Assembly: GCF_029784165.1 (NCBI RefSeq)
Contig: NC_073696.1
Span: 243,148,892-243,212,891, forward strand
DNA length: 64,000 nucleotides
Direction of reading: 5' to 3'
Source of the DNA: Wyeomyia smithii
Lineage: Eukaryota > Arthropoda > Insecta > Diptera > Culicidae
Shown in pieces: positions 24,401 through 36,050 of the stretch; position 1 is the first letter of the stretch, and each line of letters opens with the position of its first letter. The translations under genes and the position numbers were made by a program. The notes beneath the pieces were generated by a model that ran no database searches, was not told the origin of the DNA, and saw only the letters and a list, made by a program, of their open reading frames with translations.

Positions 24401-24690
24401 TACATACACACGGTCAAGAAGATAATCCGAAAGTTCGATTTATGTTATCACAGTTTGTTTGCTTGGTATATTGTTTTCGACGAAGTTTTAGGTTACATTG
24501 TTGCCTACCCAAAAAAAAATAAATATATTTGTTTTTTTTTTTCGACAGTTTTGGTTTTTTTCGCCAAGTTCCCCATCTTCAGGTAATACTATTATTGTTT
24601 ACCTTACAGTTTGTAGTTTTCGAATTTCTAAAAAAATTGGTTTTCTAAGAAGAGGGTTTTTTGAGATATTTTATTCTTATTATATTTTGA
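21431..24690. other. Region without recognisable gene
   Basis: Mixed AT-rich and more GC-balanced sequence (about 22,560-23,760 is the least AT-rich) with poly-A/T runs. Frames up to about 97 residues show no motif. The part from 24,230 to 24,560 carries the 'cacaaagttgtaga' type phrase of an old repeat. No inverted repeat ends were recognised. Confidence 0.4.
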
Positions 24691-24699
24691 TGTTTTTGC

Positions 24700-24831
24700 C
24701 TTTCTCCTAGAAAGGTATAGCAATAACTTGCAAAACCGAAAATATGAAAGTGCTCCAAATATGGCCGAATGGCATATATCACTCGACTCAGCTCGACGAG
24801 CTGAGCATTTTCTGTATGTGTATGTGTGTGT

Positions 24832-24879
<48 letters not shown>

Positions 24880-25950
24880 GTGTGTATGTGCAGATTTTTA
24901 TTCTCACTCACTTTTCTCAAAGATGGCTGGACCGATTTTCATTAAATTAATTGCAAATGAAAGGTCTTGTTGTCCCACAAGACCTTATTCAATTTCATTG
25001 TAATCGGATTTTTAGTTTCGAGGTTATGTATCAAATAGTAAAAATCATACAACATCATTATCTCGAAAACTACACAACCGATTTGAACATGATCTCAAAT
25101 GAACGGGCTACCTGGAAAACCCTTAAGTTTTGAATTTTATAAAGATTGAACATGTTGTTAAAAAGTTATGGAAAGAAACGTGTTCTGAAGGCTGTTTAAT
25201 CTCACTCATGTTTCTCAGAGATGGCTGAACCGATTTTCATAAAATCAGCGTCAAATGGAAGGTCTAGTTGCCCCATAAGACCCTATTGATTTGTTTTGCA
25301 ATCGGACTATTAGTTTGCCTGTTATGTTTAAATATGTAAAATCCAGCTATGCAAAGGAACATATTCCGATGACTACATGGACTCACTCTCTTTTCTCAGA
25401 GATGGCTAACCCGGTTTCCACAAAATTAGTGTCAAATGAATGGTCTAGCTGCCTCAGAAGACCATATTGAATTTTACTGTAATCGAACTGTAACTTCACC
25501 CGTAATGTACCGACTTGTGAAAATCACGAAACTTCATTATCTCAGAAACTATACAACCGATCTGATCAATATTGATATCAGATGAGCGGGCTAGTTAAGG
25601 ATTAACTGATGAATTATGATTGAACATGTGGTTTCAAAGTTTGGCTGCCCTATACTTACCCATTTCATTTGATTATAATCGAACTTAAGCAACTGTTATG
25701 TATTAAATTGTTAACAATACAACGAAAGTCTATTATCTCAAAAAGTACATGACTTATTTGAACATTACTAGTGTCATACGAACGAGTCATCTCTCAAACT
25801 CACAAATAACAAACTTCATAACAATTTGATATGTGGCTCAAAAATTATGGAAAGAAAAGAAATTCAAAGACTATTTGAAACTATACCTTCTTTGATCGAT
25901 ATATGTGGCCTTAACATAATTTAAGTGTGGTATCGTACTATTTGAACGTT
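24700..25950. repeat. Repeat block with internal tandem modules
   Basis: The block opens with the palindrome CTTTCTCCTAGAAAG near 24701. After a TG microsatellite come at least three diverged tandem modules, starting near 24901, 25201 and 25380. Each contains CTCACTC, then TCTCAGAGATGGCT, a CCGATTTTCA-type word and a later TTATCTC..AA.CTA.ACAACCGAT stretch. The modules differ in length (about 180-300 bp). No protein is encoded. The family is not recognised; it may be part of the foldback structure or an older repeat inside it. Confidence 0.55.
24815..24889 (+). repeat. (TG)n microsatellite
   Basis: A nearly pure TG run of about 75 bp with a few A and C interruptions. The valine/cysteine- and histidine/threonine-rich frames across it are artefacts. 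Confidence 0.95.
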
Positions 25951-26129
25951 TCAAATTCATTGATTCCTTCCGATGTGTTTAAAGTCTGCAAATGCTTAAC
26001 CAATAGGCCATAGAATATGATCAAAGTCAAATAACAACTCGTTTGAAATGATTGGTTTTAATCGAAATGACAACATCCTCGACTGTTGGCTTGTGTACAT
26101 CGCTTTAATTCTAAATATATTTATATTGA

Positions 26130-27645
26130 GTGGTATTCGGTCATTTTCAGCAGATTTTCTGGCATCAATCTGACACCGGAAATACCCATATTGTGAGGTA
26201 TTTAGTTATTTAGGTTGTTTTCCAAAAATTAAAGTGGTCGTCTTTAAATTCAAAATGGTGTCCAGGGTCAATGTTTGGTTTCTATGCATCATCACGTTTA
26301 CGCAAATATCCATATTGAGTATTATTCGGTCATTTCCCTCTGTTGCCTATAAGTTGCCATCTAGCAATTCAAAATGGTGCCTGAGGACAATTGTCATATT
26401 GGATAGTATTTTAGGCTGTTTTTCACAAACCGGTAGTCGCCATCTTGTATTTCAAAATGGTATTTAGGATACTGGTTAAAGAAAAACTCATATTGGGTGA
26501 TATTTGGTCACTTTGGACTGTTCTTCAGAAGCCGAAAGTCGTCATTTTGGACTTTAAAATTGCCTGTGAAATCAATTTTTGTCATCTGGGCGTAATTCTG
26601 GTTCCGAAAACATTCATATTGAATGGTATTTGGTCATTTCCGGCTGTTTGCCAGACACCGGAAGTCACCATCTTGAAATTCAAGACTGTGTCTGTGATCA
26701 ATTTTTAGCGTCTGTGCATCTCTCTGATTCCAGAAATACTCATATTTAATGGGAATTTAATGGGAATCATTTCAGGCTGTTTTCCAGAAACCGGAAGTTG
26801 CCATCTTACAATTCAAAATGTTGTCTGAAGTCGATTTGTGGCTCCAGTGCATCATTACGGTTCCGGAAATACCCATATTGGGTGGTATTTGGTCGTTTGC
26901 GCTGTTTTTCCGACACCGGAAGTCACCATTTTGGATTTCATAATGGCATTTGGAGACAATTTCTGGATTTTGAACGGCATACTGGTTAAAGAAAAACTCA
27001 TATTGGGCGGTATTTGGTCATTTTCAGCTGTTTAAAATGCTATCTGTGGTCGATTTTAGCTACTGTGTATTATTCTAGATCCGGATATTATTATTATAGG
27101 TGGAAATCGGCAATTTTTGGCTGTTTTCCAGAAACCGGAAGTAGCCATCTTACAATCCAAAATGTTGTCTGAGGTCGATTATGGAACATATTTGTTACCA
27201 CTAAAAACATTCACCTGCCAATATGGTTCCATTTATTAGATTAGTTCGCGAGATGTGCAGAATTTTGTGAAGAAACATGTACTTCCAGAAGAGGGAGGGG
27301 CGTCGAACCATTATGGATAAATTTGTTACCACTAAAACATTTACCCGCAAAATTTTGTTCCATTTGGTTGATTATTTCTCGAGATGTGCACAATTTTGTG
27401 TTTCATCTAACTATTATGGACATATTAATTACCCCTTAAAACATCCACATGCCGATTTCGGTTTATGTTTCATTTGTATGGGAACCCTCCCTTCCAGAAG
27501 AGGGAGGGGTCTCAAACTATCATAGGAACCTTTATCGGCACCAAAAAACCCCTACATACAAATTTTCACGTTGATCGGTTCGGTAGTTTACGAGCCTATA
27601 TGGATCAAACAGACAGGCAGACCGGAGTGCATTTTTATATATATA
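26130..27645 (-). repeat. Foldback-like element, right arm
   Basis: This arm is the inverted counterpart of the left arm. B modules (GTTTTCCAGAAACCGGAAGT, CATTACGGTTCCGGAA, AATTCAAAATG) occupy 26130-27180. A modules (GTTACCACTAAAACATT, CTCGAGATGTGCA, CCAGAAGAGGGAGGGG) occupy 27180-27560. The terminal segment TATATGGATCAAACAGACAG followed by TGCATTTTTATATATA closes it near 27645. The mirror order of modules relative to 13834-19150 supports a single foldback-like structure, now about 13.8 kb with nested insertions. The frames in the arm are chance. Confidence 0.75.
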
Positions 27646-27655
27646 GAGAACAACA

Positions 27656-30386
27656 TTAATATTTTAGAACCTAAAGAGTGAATATACATTTATTGGATTG
27701 AAGCGTTCATGTAAATCTGTTATATAAATAAAAAATTGAATGAGAAAGGCTGGGTCTGACCGGTAGGTGGATTAATTTAGGTTTTTTTAAATATATTTTT
27801 CCGACGTACAATTACGTTTTTTTTTCTGGAAGGATAAAACTGCTTTCTACAACTTTGCCGAAGACATTATACCAGTCACACGAATCGTTCTGGCTTCCTC
27901 TTGTTTCTCTTTTTTGGAAAACTTTAATTTTTTTGTTCCATTTCCCCATGATCAGACAACCATCGGTTTTTAGCTAATCTTTTATAGTTTTTATAGTTTT
28001 ATAGTTAATATGAAAATAAATATTTTTGTTTTAAATAAGGTTGTTTAAATAATTAATTTAAACTTCAGGAACTGAGGCGACATCCATAAATTACCTAACG
28101 CAAAAAACCAAATTTTTGGACCCCCACCCCCCTTGTGTAACGAAACGTAATGCCATCACCTACCCCCATATAAATTACGTAACGTCGGAATATATATATA
28201 GTTTGCTTGTCTTTCAGTCACGCGCACGACAAACGAAAGTTACTCAAATTGCCTTTTTCCCAAGCAATCTCTGAAGCTGAGGTACACTAAAGTTTGTTAT
28301 TTTTTTTGTGGGTAGCAACGCCAACACTCCTGTTCTGACTACAAGTTACCTTTGCTTTTAGTCCTCCACTCACCTCCTCTCGCCTGGTATGAAGCCAGTC
28401 GTAAGGAAATCAAAGCTAACTGCGTCTTAACTAATATTCGGCACACGTGTTAAATTAGCACATGGCTATAGGTTCTGATGCAGGTGCATCGACAAAAACC
28501 GCCAAAAACGTAATAAAGGGCGGAAGGCAATTTTAGGATGTAAGAAAGACATAGTATCAAAGATATCAAGCATGTAAATGAAATCTAAAGTTAGCCAAAC
28601 CACTGTCGGTTGATTATGAACGTTATTTTATAGTTTCATGTCCAATAAGTTCTGTAATGTCATGGCATTACCATCAAAATGAGGTTGTCAAGTGTGGAAT
28701 AAGGCAGTACCTGTTGTAGTTTATTGAGAATATACCCTGAAAAAGTCAAAAAAATAATGGGGATTATAAACCTTTTTGCTCGAGGAAATAAGCAGTTTGT
28801 TTTTTTTTAATTAAGAAGCAATTTTTATATGCATTGAAAATGTAATTTTACAAAAGAACAGTTATTCGATAGCAAAAAGTTGTTTGTTTATTAAAACTAT
28901 CATTTACGACCGAAGACGTTAATAACGAACATTTACAGGAAAATTCAAGAAAACCGGCTGTAACTCGCCAAAACCATTTTATGCAAAACATTATATCGAG
29001 TTTCAAGTTTAGCTTATAGCGCGTGACAAGCCGCACTTGAAATCTATCCAACTTTCTCCCTATTACTCGGAGCAAAATGTACAAAAATGTTCTCAAAAAG
29101 TTGTACTCAAAGATAAAGCAATATATTTTTTTATTTAAAAATAGGAAAGATAGTTAACCTACACAAGACAGGCTGCACACATTGTACCCCAAATTAATTT
29201 TTTAAGTATACTACGACGTTCAAGGTGTACGGAGAAAGGGATAATTATTTTGCTGATACGTGAAAATTTTTACTGTTTCAAAAAAAACTTAGAGTATAAG
29301 ATAAATCCATTCCCGACGAGTGACATTCAAACTTTGATTCAAGTTCAACAATTATACTTGAAAATTTTCACGATGAAATTATTCAGTAAGGTACAGATTG
29401 ATCTTTAATTTGCAATACAGTTTGTTGTTATTGTGTTTATAGTTGATGAGCAGTAAGAGTTTGAGGTTCATTTTTTGAGGTAAAAACTGATTTCTCTCCG
29501 CCGGGATCGGGTTAAGCTATTGGGCATTATTTTTGAACATAATGTAAAATCTGATCAACAGTTTTGATTCAAGATATTTGATATATCGACATTAAAGTTT
29601 CAAAATTTTAAAACATTAAACATAGGTTTATCTACTATCCTGCAAATGCGCTACAGTATGCCAACTTTTTTTATTTTTTTTCAAATAATATTTGTTTGCT
29701 TATGAAGAAGAAGATGAAAACAAAGAAGTAGACAAAGGTGGTGGTGATGGGATGAGGATTCTTATGTTGTTACGCGGCTTCTGTGATGGAACGCAGATGA
29801 CAGATGTTTCATGCGCGTCATATATCATGTGTGAAGTTATATCGGAGTATGAGAGAGCGATTCAAACTACCCATCAATGATTAATAGTAAACAGTACTCC
29901 GTTATTCCAAGCTTTGCTATTGTTGATAACAAATTACAGAGACAAACTTTTGCATGTGTGAATAGTTTTTTGAGCAATCCAGTATTTTTTCTTGAGCAAT
30001 GGTTTTTGTAAATTGTTTTTTTTTTCAATCACATTCATTTTTAGTTATTTTGTAAGTTTAGTTTGAATATAACATATGTAACATCGAACAATTGAGTAAA
30101 CAAACTGTTATTCTATAGAAACATATAGAAAACAATTTTTCCAAAATAATCAAATAATGGAGAGAAAGTTTTTAGATATTGGAGAAAACAGCTGTGCAGT
30201 GGATCCGTATAAGAAGCGAGATGCAGATTCGTTGTCGAGTAAGCAATCAATCCAAGATCTACTGAACGAAGGATTTATCGCAGTTTAGATAATTAATTAA
30301 GTTTTAAACCAGCGCTGGCCATCTGCATCGAATTGTCGATAGTGGATTTTTCGGGTCATTTTATTCTGAAATATAGATAATAAGTG
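27656..30386. other. Region with old repeat scraps, no gene
   Basis: No gene was recognised. 27830-27960 holds an 'actttgccgaagacattataccag' repeat scrap. 28075-28200 holds a C-run with CATAAATTACCTAACGC and AATTACGTAACG words that resemble scraps near 39820 and 53270. The last part before 30387 should be the left flank of the DD37E mariner, but its inverted terminus was not found. Confidence 0.4.
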
Positions 30387-30806
30387 TTTTCTTTTAGCAA
30401 TGGGCGATATTGTATCGGTATCGGAAATATCGATACTTTTGAGACGATATTTCGATTTTTTGGATCGATACACAAGCGTCCGATACTCGACCGTATCGAT
30501 ACTGAAAACCGCGATATTTGTATCGATATACTTTTATGCACACGGACCAGCTAGCTGACATCGCGCTATGTTACAAGGGCTAACATCTCAATGTGTACAC
30601 GAGATCACCGCCACTTTTCATACGCTATGTTATGCTGTCTGTCAGTGTCAGTGGAGCCCACACATCGTAGAACCGCTGCGATGTTGGCTGCGATAAAGCA
30701 AAGCAAATCGGATAGAGATGCCAGCTAGTTGATACGAGCTGGAACCACTATAGCTGCCACTGTCAGTATAAATAGCGCACAAGTCTATTTGCACTAGCAA
30801 AACTTA

Positions 30807-31010
30807 AGCCTGTATAACACTCTTTGACCAAGCGTCTAATATTTGGCACTTTTTGACAGATAAAAATTTGGTCGAAGATAATTATTTGTCACTCTCCAAT
30901 TTTAACATGAGGCAAACACGGGCAAACAACAACCATGATGTCAAATAAATTTGACCATTATGTCAGAAGGTCAAAAATTTGACCATTAGACAAAGAGTGT
31001 ACTACAGGCT
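30807..31010. mobile_element. Harbinger-type MITE (204 bp)
   Basis: The inverted termini are AGCCTGTATAACACTCTTTG and a near-identical complement with two mismatches. TTA lies on each side (30804-30806 and 31011-31013), fitting the three-base TWA duplication of the PIF/Harbinger superfamily. Internally a TTTGACC motif is repeated in both directions. No coding capacity. Confidence 0.7.
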
Positions 31011-31989
31011 TTAGATGGAGAAATAGATAGAGAGAATGTTGTGAGCCAAACGAACTTGTTTTACTTAAGCCACACATTTAAAGCCAAAAAGGAGTGCTCA
31101 ATAATAACGTGTTCTCAAATACTTTCAAAAATAGGCATAGCTCTACGTTGCATTATTAAGCCACAAAACTTATATTGTTTCTCTGACAATTGATTAAAAT
31201 ATTGTTTGTTTACATTTATACTCAGCTTCATTTGTTTTTATTTCAATAAATTCTACTTCTCTATTTCTGCGTTGAAATGCATCCACAAACCCCTCAAACG
31301 AAATTCAACGTTATCAGAAATGATGTTTGGCTTCGATTTAGTTGGGCCATAACCCAACGAGCGGGAGCCCAACTAAAACGTAGCCCAACTAAACATAGCC
31401 CAACGAGCGAAACTTGACTGTATTTTAAAAACAAATATAAGTTTTCTGGTTACACTGTTCAGATCGAATATTTGCAAGCGGAAACTAACTCATTCGGGTT
31501 ATTCGCGTTGAAAGAGATTTCGAAGGCTGTTCGCACCTACGTGAACTCTCATATGCAATTGTCAAAATGTGCGTGATGACAAAAGCAAAAGTATTTCCTT
31601 CCTTCTTTTCGCATGCAAAAACCAAACAAATATCAGCAACACCGTCAACGCGAATGCTTTCCGTCGACACAAGTTAGAGTACAAGTGAAAAAAAAAATTG
31701 CAATATTTATTAGTTAGAAAAATTCGGCGGTAGACTTCACTATCTTATTTTCGCTGACATATCTAACTTTTTTATGTCATCAATTTCCTCTTAAATTAAT
31801 ATGGAAGTGTGTCAATAATTTATACAAATAAAACGGGAGCTTCACAGCCCATTGGGCCAGTGAATACAAATCTTGAAGATGTAAGTTGTTTAATTCATTT
31901 GTTTGCCAAAGCTCAGAATTTCTGCATTACCTGTATGTATTTGTTTGTGAAGTCATTTGATTCATGCTGCTCTAGAGAATGCGGATAGA

Positions 31990-32590
31990 TACCAGAAAAA
32001 CAACAAAAAGTCGGCACATCAAATTTTCATTGCTGGAAACCAACAAAATTTTGCTGATTTTTGGTGTGCTGTGCTTCCAGCTATCTGTTCAGCAAAATGA
32101 AATTTTCTAATTATTCAGTAGTGCTCAATTGCATAAAATTGACAAGTCGTTTGCTGCATGTTCGGTAAAACAAAATACAACTTGCTGGTTGTCAGCTATG
32201 AAAATTTGCTGTTCGTTCAGCAAAGCATAAATCAATTTGCTGGTTACCCGTTTATTCAATGTTTCCGTCAGGCACCAGATTCCATCCGCCAATCGGATCA
32301 TAGGCAAATTACTGTTGAACTAGAGATGTATGATTATCATTTCAACTTTTAAGTTCATCTAGCCCAACAAGGACTTAGCTATGGTCCCATATTCGCTATC
32401 AGGAGCTTAGCGATGATCCCGTACCAGCTGCACAGCGATTTGGCGTGTTTTACTAATGACGGCTTGACGTAAATTTTTTGACATATCAATTCTTTTGCTG
32501 GATTCCTGCAAACATTCATTTACTGTTTTCTGTTCAGCAAATAGTTTTGCTGTATTTTCGCGAATCACTGAATCGATTACTGGTTTTCAG
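31990..32590. repeat. Block of iterated TTTGCTGG / CAGCAAA motifs
   Basis: TTTGCTGG, TTGCTG or the complement CAGCAAA occurs more than ten times between about 32020 and 32580, in both orientations. This suggests a MITE with subterminal repeats of its terminal motif. Clear boundaries were not found. It lies inside the larger hAT element. Short frames here carry no motif. Confidence 0.45.
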
Positions 32591-32596
32591 TAAATT

Positions 32597-33959
32597 CAGG
32601 GTGGCCACTCAATATGAATTTTCAATTTCCCGGTTTTTCCCGATGATATTTAGTGAAATTTCCCGGTGTTTTATTTTCAAAACATATGAGAAAAAAATCA
32701 ATTTTCACATGCTTATTTGTGCCTTGCAAAAATAATGTTACAAAACTATGAAAAACATTCCTCCTTCATCGTGTTTAGCTGTTTGTCGACTTTAGCAAGT
32801 ACCTTCATGGTGATCTGCTGCACAATTTTCGCCCTCTTTATCTCCAAATCGTTGACAATCTTTGCCTTCTCCCTTTTTTGCTTCCTTCTGCATCTTTCTC
32901 TGTCAACCTTCGCTCGAGCTTGCAGTGCTTCTGTATCAGGATGCCAATGAAATGCGTGGGTTAAATTCAAGGGTTGGGGCATAGAGTTTTTGTCTTCTAG
33001 AAAAATGTCCTCAGGCAAAACTTCAAGCGGACTTTGGGAAGAAGAGCCTCAGAGTGACCAATGAAAAAAATGCACATGAACTGTCAAGATGCATTTTGCA
33101 AAATCACGATCTGTTATTTCAAAACAATTTTTTTTCGGAAAACTTCGATCCTGGGATTTTAAAATTTTTGAGCTGGGGTCAATGTATTGTATAAAAAATT
33201 TTCTCATGGTCCGTAAAATAAATTCAACTGACACTCTGAATAAGCAATTTGAAAAAAAAAAATTATTTAGCTACTGTTTGTTTTTGATATAGAAAAAAAA
33301 ACTGAGAAATCTTTAACAAATAGCTCTTCAAAGTGGCGTCTTTCCCCAACAAAATCAAGTAGTCAAAAGGTCCAACACAGAATGAAAAAATTTTTTTTGC
33401 TGCTTTTTGCTGCTTGTGGTTAAAATCATACCAAAAATCGGGAAGTACAAACCGGGTAGCTCCGTTCCGGTCCGCTCGAAATAAAATCGAGACTCGAAGT
33501 TTCCGGTCCTATTTGACTTTTGACCGGATTCTCCCCGATGCGATGTCGAACACTATTCACAAGAAGTTTCAATACGCCTCCTGCGACGCTGATAACTTTT
33601 TGACTTCTTTAAAATCTGACAATATATGTTACGGAACAGCAAATTTATCCACCTGATCAAGCCTGATTTTATTTGACGCAGATCTTGCTGCGAAGCCGCT
33701 GTCGACTTTAACTGAAACCAACAACCAGCTTTCCCCTAGCCGGCAGAATCCTGCCAGTTAGGTAAACATGAAAGAAACAGGGTCTCATGTTGACATTTCC
33801 TCAGAAACTGTTGAACGAATAAAGCGGCAGACATGAAGAAGGATGATTTTCCCGGCGTGAAGCCTAATTTCCCGGTTTTCCCGTATTTTTTTTCCCGGTG
33901 ATTTGAAATTCCCGGCTTTTTCCCGCTTTTCCCGTTTTCCCGGTAGAGTGGCCACCCTG
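32597..33959. mobile_element. hAT-type non-autonomous element with CAGGGTGGCCACTC termini
   Basis: The 1,363-bp element has perfect inverted termini CAGGGTGGCCACTC at both ends. The flanking direct repeats match at 7 of 8 bases (AGTAAATT at 32589-32596, AGTAAATG at 33960-33967). Both subterminal regions repeat the word TTTCCCGGTTTTCCCG (32625-32665 and 33848-33945). The 90-residue antisense frame at 32746-33018 is the only notable frame. The start CAGGGTGGCC is typical of hAT families. Confidence 0.85.
32746..33018 (-). CDS. Hypothetical charged, probably coiled-coil protein
   Basis: The 90-residue frame has an Arg/Lys/Glu-rich middle (KVDRERCRRKQKREKAKIV) followed by a heptad-like helix (IKRAKIVQQITMKVLAKVDKQL). 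It lies inside the hAT-type element 32597-33959 and is read on the minus strand. It is too small to be a transposase and has no DDE or zinc-finger residues. It may be a remnant of an element-encoded protein or a chance frame. No function can be assigned. Confidence 0.25.
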   Translation of the reverse strand: MPEDIFLEDKNSMPQPLNLTHAFHWHPDTEALQARAKVDRERCRRKQKREKAKIVNDLEIKRAKIVQQITMKVLAKVDKQLNTMKEECFS

Positions 33960-34135
33960 AGTAAATGTATTTATCAAACATTCAAAAAATGATCTCAACT
34001 ATAGTATCGATACTTCTGGTATCGATACTTTTTGACCGATATTATGAGTATACCGATACTTTTGGTTCTTTGGGTATCGATACTGAAGTATCGATACTCT
34101 CCGTCGTATCGCCCAATGCTATTTTCTTTCCAGTT

Positions 34136-35175
34136 TCAATTCAAGTTGGGATTATTTTTCGTAGGATACGCGAGTTCTCTAACTTTTCTCTTAACACTAC
34201 TCATAAGCTGTTGCACAGTGTGTTCTCCGACCATTTTAACCACTTTAAGCCAATCTATTTTAAATTTTTCAACATTGTCCGCTGGTTTGACATATTTCCT
34301 CAGCTTTGCCTTGGTCAAAGCCCAAAAAGTTTCAATAGGGCGAATTTCAGGGCAGTTTGGAGGATTCATCTCCTTTGGGACACATGTGTCATTATTTGTT
34401 TTATACCACCCTAGTGCATCCTTAGAGTAATGGCAGGAAGCAAGATCGGGCCAAAAGATTGGAGGATTGTTATGCTGCTCAACCATGGGTAACAACCTTT
34501 TCTGCAAACACTCTTTCACGTAAATTTTACCATTCATTGTGTCATTCGTAATGAATGGACGAGATATTTTCCCACATTCACAAATGGCCTACCAAACCAT
34601 TACCTTCTTGCCAAACTTTTCGGCGTAAATGTCTTTCACTGGTCCAGGGACATCCTTTCCCTTCGGTGATGTATAAAATTGCGGTCCTGGCAGAGTCTTA
34701 TAGTCCAGTTTTATGAAGGTTTCGTCATCCATGATAACACACCCTATTTTTTGGTCAGAAGTTTGTCATAAAGCTTCCGAGCTCTCGGTTTCACAGATTC
34801 AGCTTGTTTTGGATTACGTTTTGGCTGCTTCTGCTTCCGAAGGGTCTGCAGACCCGTTCTTCCCTTGGCACGCATAACGTTACTCGCCGAGGTTCCAAGC
34901 TTTCTCGCCACATCTCGTACTGATACTTAAGGATGCCGCTTGTAGTATTTCTTAACCTTTTTGTCCCTTGTGGGATCAACAGGCCCGGGTTTTCTACCAC
35001 GTCTTGGGGCATCAGTAAATGTGCACTCTTCACAATACTTCCGCAATGCGGTTTGAGCTGCTCCGACACTTATACCTTCTTCTCTGGTTAATTTTCTTAT
35101 AGAAAGACCACTCACGGTGCCCCATTTGCGCACAATTCGCTTTCTTTGCTCGGAAGAAAGGCCACGCATTTTCAA
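34136..35175 (-). pseudogene. DD37E Tc1/mariner transposase, lightly damaged
   Basis: This is a transposase of about 345 residues that cuts and pastes its element at TA sites. The N-terminus MKMRGLSSEQRKRIVRKW begins a helix-turn-helix region (LSIRKLTREEGISVGAAQTAL) followed by the GRKPGP linker. The catalytic domain shows IMDDETFIKLD, WPDLASCHY and CPEIRPIETFWAL. Between the second Asp and the Glu there are 37 residues, which places it in the DD37E group described from mosquitoes. Damage is light: a stop after KRHP near 34927, a frame change near 34750, and a TGG-to-TAG stop in the VW.AICECG segment near 34590. The stop codon is followed 7 bp later by the target duplication of the hAT element. 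Terminal inverted repeats were not found. Confidence 0.9.
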
Positions 35176-35666
35176 AATTTCGCACTAAATGTTAGAAAAA
35201 ATGACAGCATCTGTTTCTTTTGGATGTAAACAACAGGACGCAGCCAACGTTTGGTTGAATACTGCACGTTATTTGAAATGAGGGTTGATCGTTAGTGTAT
35301 TTATAATTATCGGAACGGTCTATTTGACCTACATTAGGGTTTTCAAGGTCTTGTCTGGACGAGGGAAATATTTTCTAAGTCTAAATCGCATCCTCATCCC
35401 GTGTTAATTATTCTCACCATCGAAAAAATCACATGCATAGCCTACTTAATTTGACTTAAAACTAAATTTAAATTTTATTTTTGTTTATTTTTTTTGTTGA
35501 AAAAATGTTTTTTCACGGCATGCATTTTTTTTGGAAAGACAGAACTATTATCTGCAACTTTGCCCATAACGTCAAACCGTCAGCGAGTAGGAGGGTCTGG
35601 TGGCACGCGTTGAAGTGCCTGGCGTAAGCCGACATGGAGCTAGTGGCACAAATCTCGGTGGTGATT

Positions 35667-35700
<34 letters not shown>

Positions 35701-35702
35701 CA

Positions 35703-35736
<34 letters not shown>

Positions 35737-35933
35737 GATCGAACAAATCGTTCTGACTCTAAATATATTTATAATCATGAATACCCTTTTACATAAAACT
35801 TTTTCTCAAATTAGTCGTGATTCGAAAAAATTCATTCATTTGTTTGGTTGTCCTAAAAAAAGTTTGTTGTTTAATTTAATCTCGGATATAATGTTGATTG
35901 CACCTCTGTGCTACACGCAAAATTTTTCCTTAT
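35176..35933. other. Region without recognisable gene
   Basis: The first part should be the 5' flank of the mariner element. A GGAAAGACAGAACTATTATC...AACTTTGCCC passage near 35535 is a scrap of a repeat also seen near 27830. Nothing else was recognised. Confidence 0.4.
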
Positions 35934-36050
35934 TACAGGTCAGACTCGATTATTTATAGTCTCCCAATTTTTTTTCACTTTATATAATCGAATCAGAGAA
36001 AAAAATTTTTTTTATATTTATTTTTCATTAAGGCTTGTTGTTTTCGAATA

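Larger units (their letters stand above)
30395..34121. mobile_element. hAT-type element with iterated ATCGATA termini
   Basis: The termini are TAGCAATGGGCGATA and an inverted match with one mismatch. A perfect 8-bp direct repeat TTTTCTTT lies at 30387-30394 and 34122-34129. Both ends are filled with TATCGATAC-like palindromic words (30410-30535 and 33999-34105). No transposase was recognised, so the 3.7 kb is a non-autonomous shell with later insertions (30807-31010, a GCAAA/TTTGC block, and 32597-33959). It inserted immediately downstream of the mariner stop codon at 34136. Confidence 0.8.

Noticed and set aside
24645..25003. His/Thr-rich and Val/Cys-rich frames
   Set aside because: They cross the TG microsatellite and are low-complexity artefacts.
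26234..27659. Chain of short frames in the right foldback arm
   Set aside because: They restart with each B or A module and correspond to repeated DNA, with no conserved protein signal.
30200..35340. Terminal inverted repeats of the DD37E mariner
   Set aside because: I compared the sequence left of 30387 with that right of 35175 and found no convincing inverted match.
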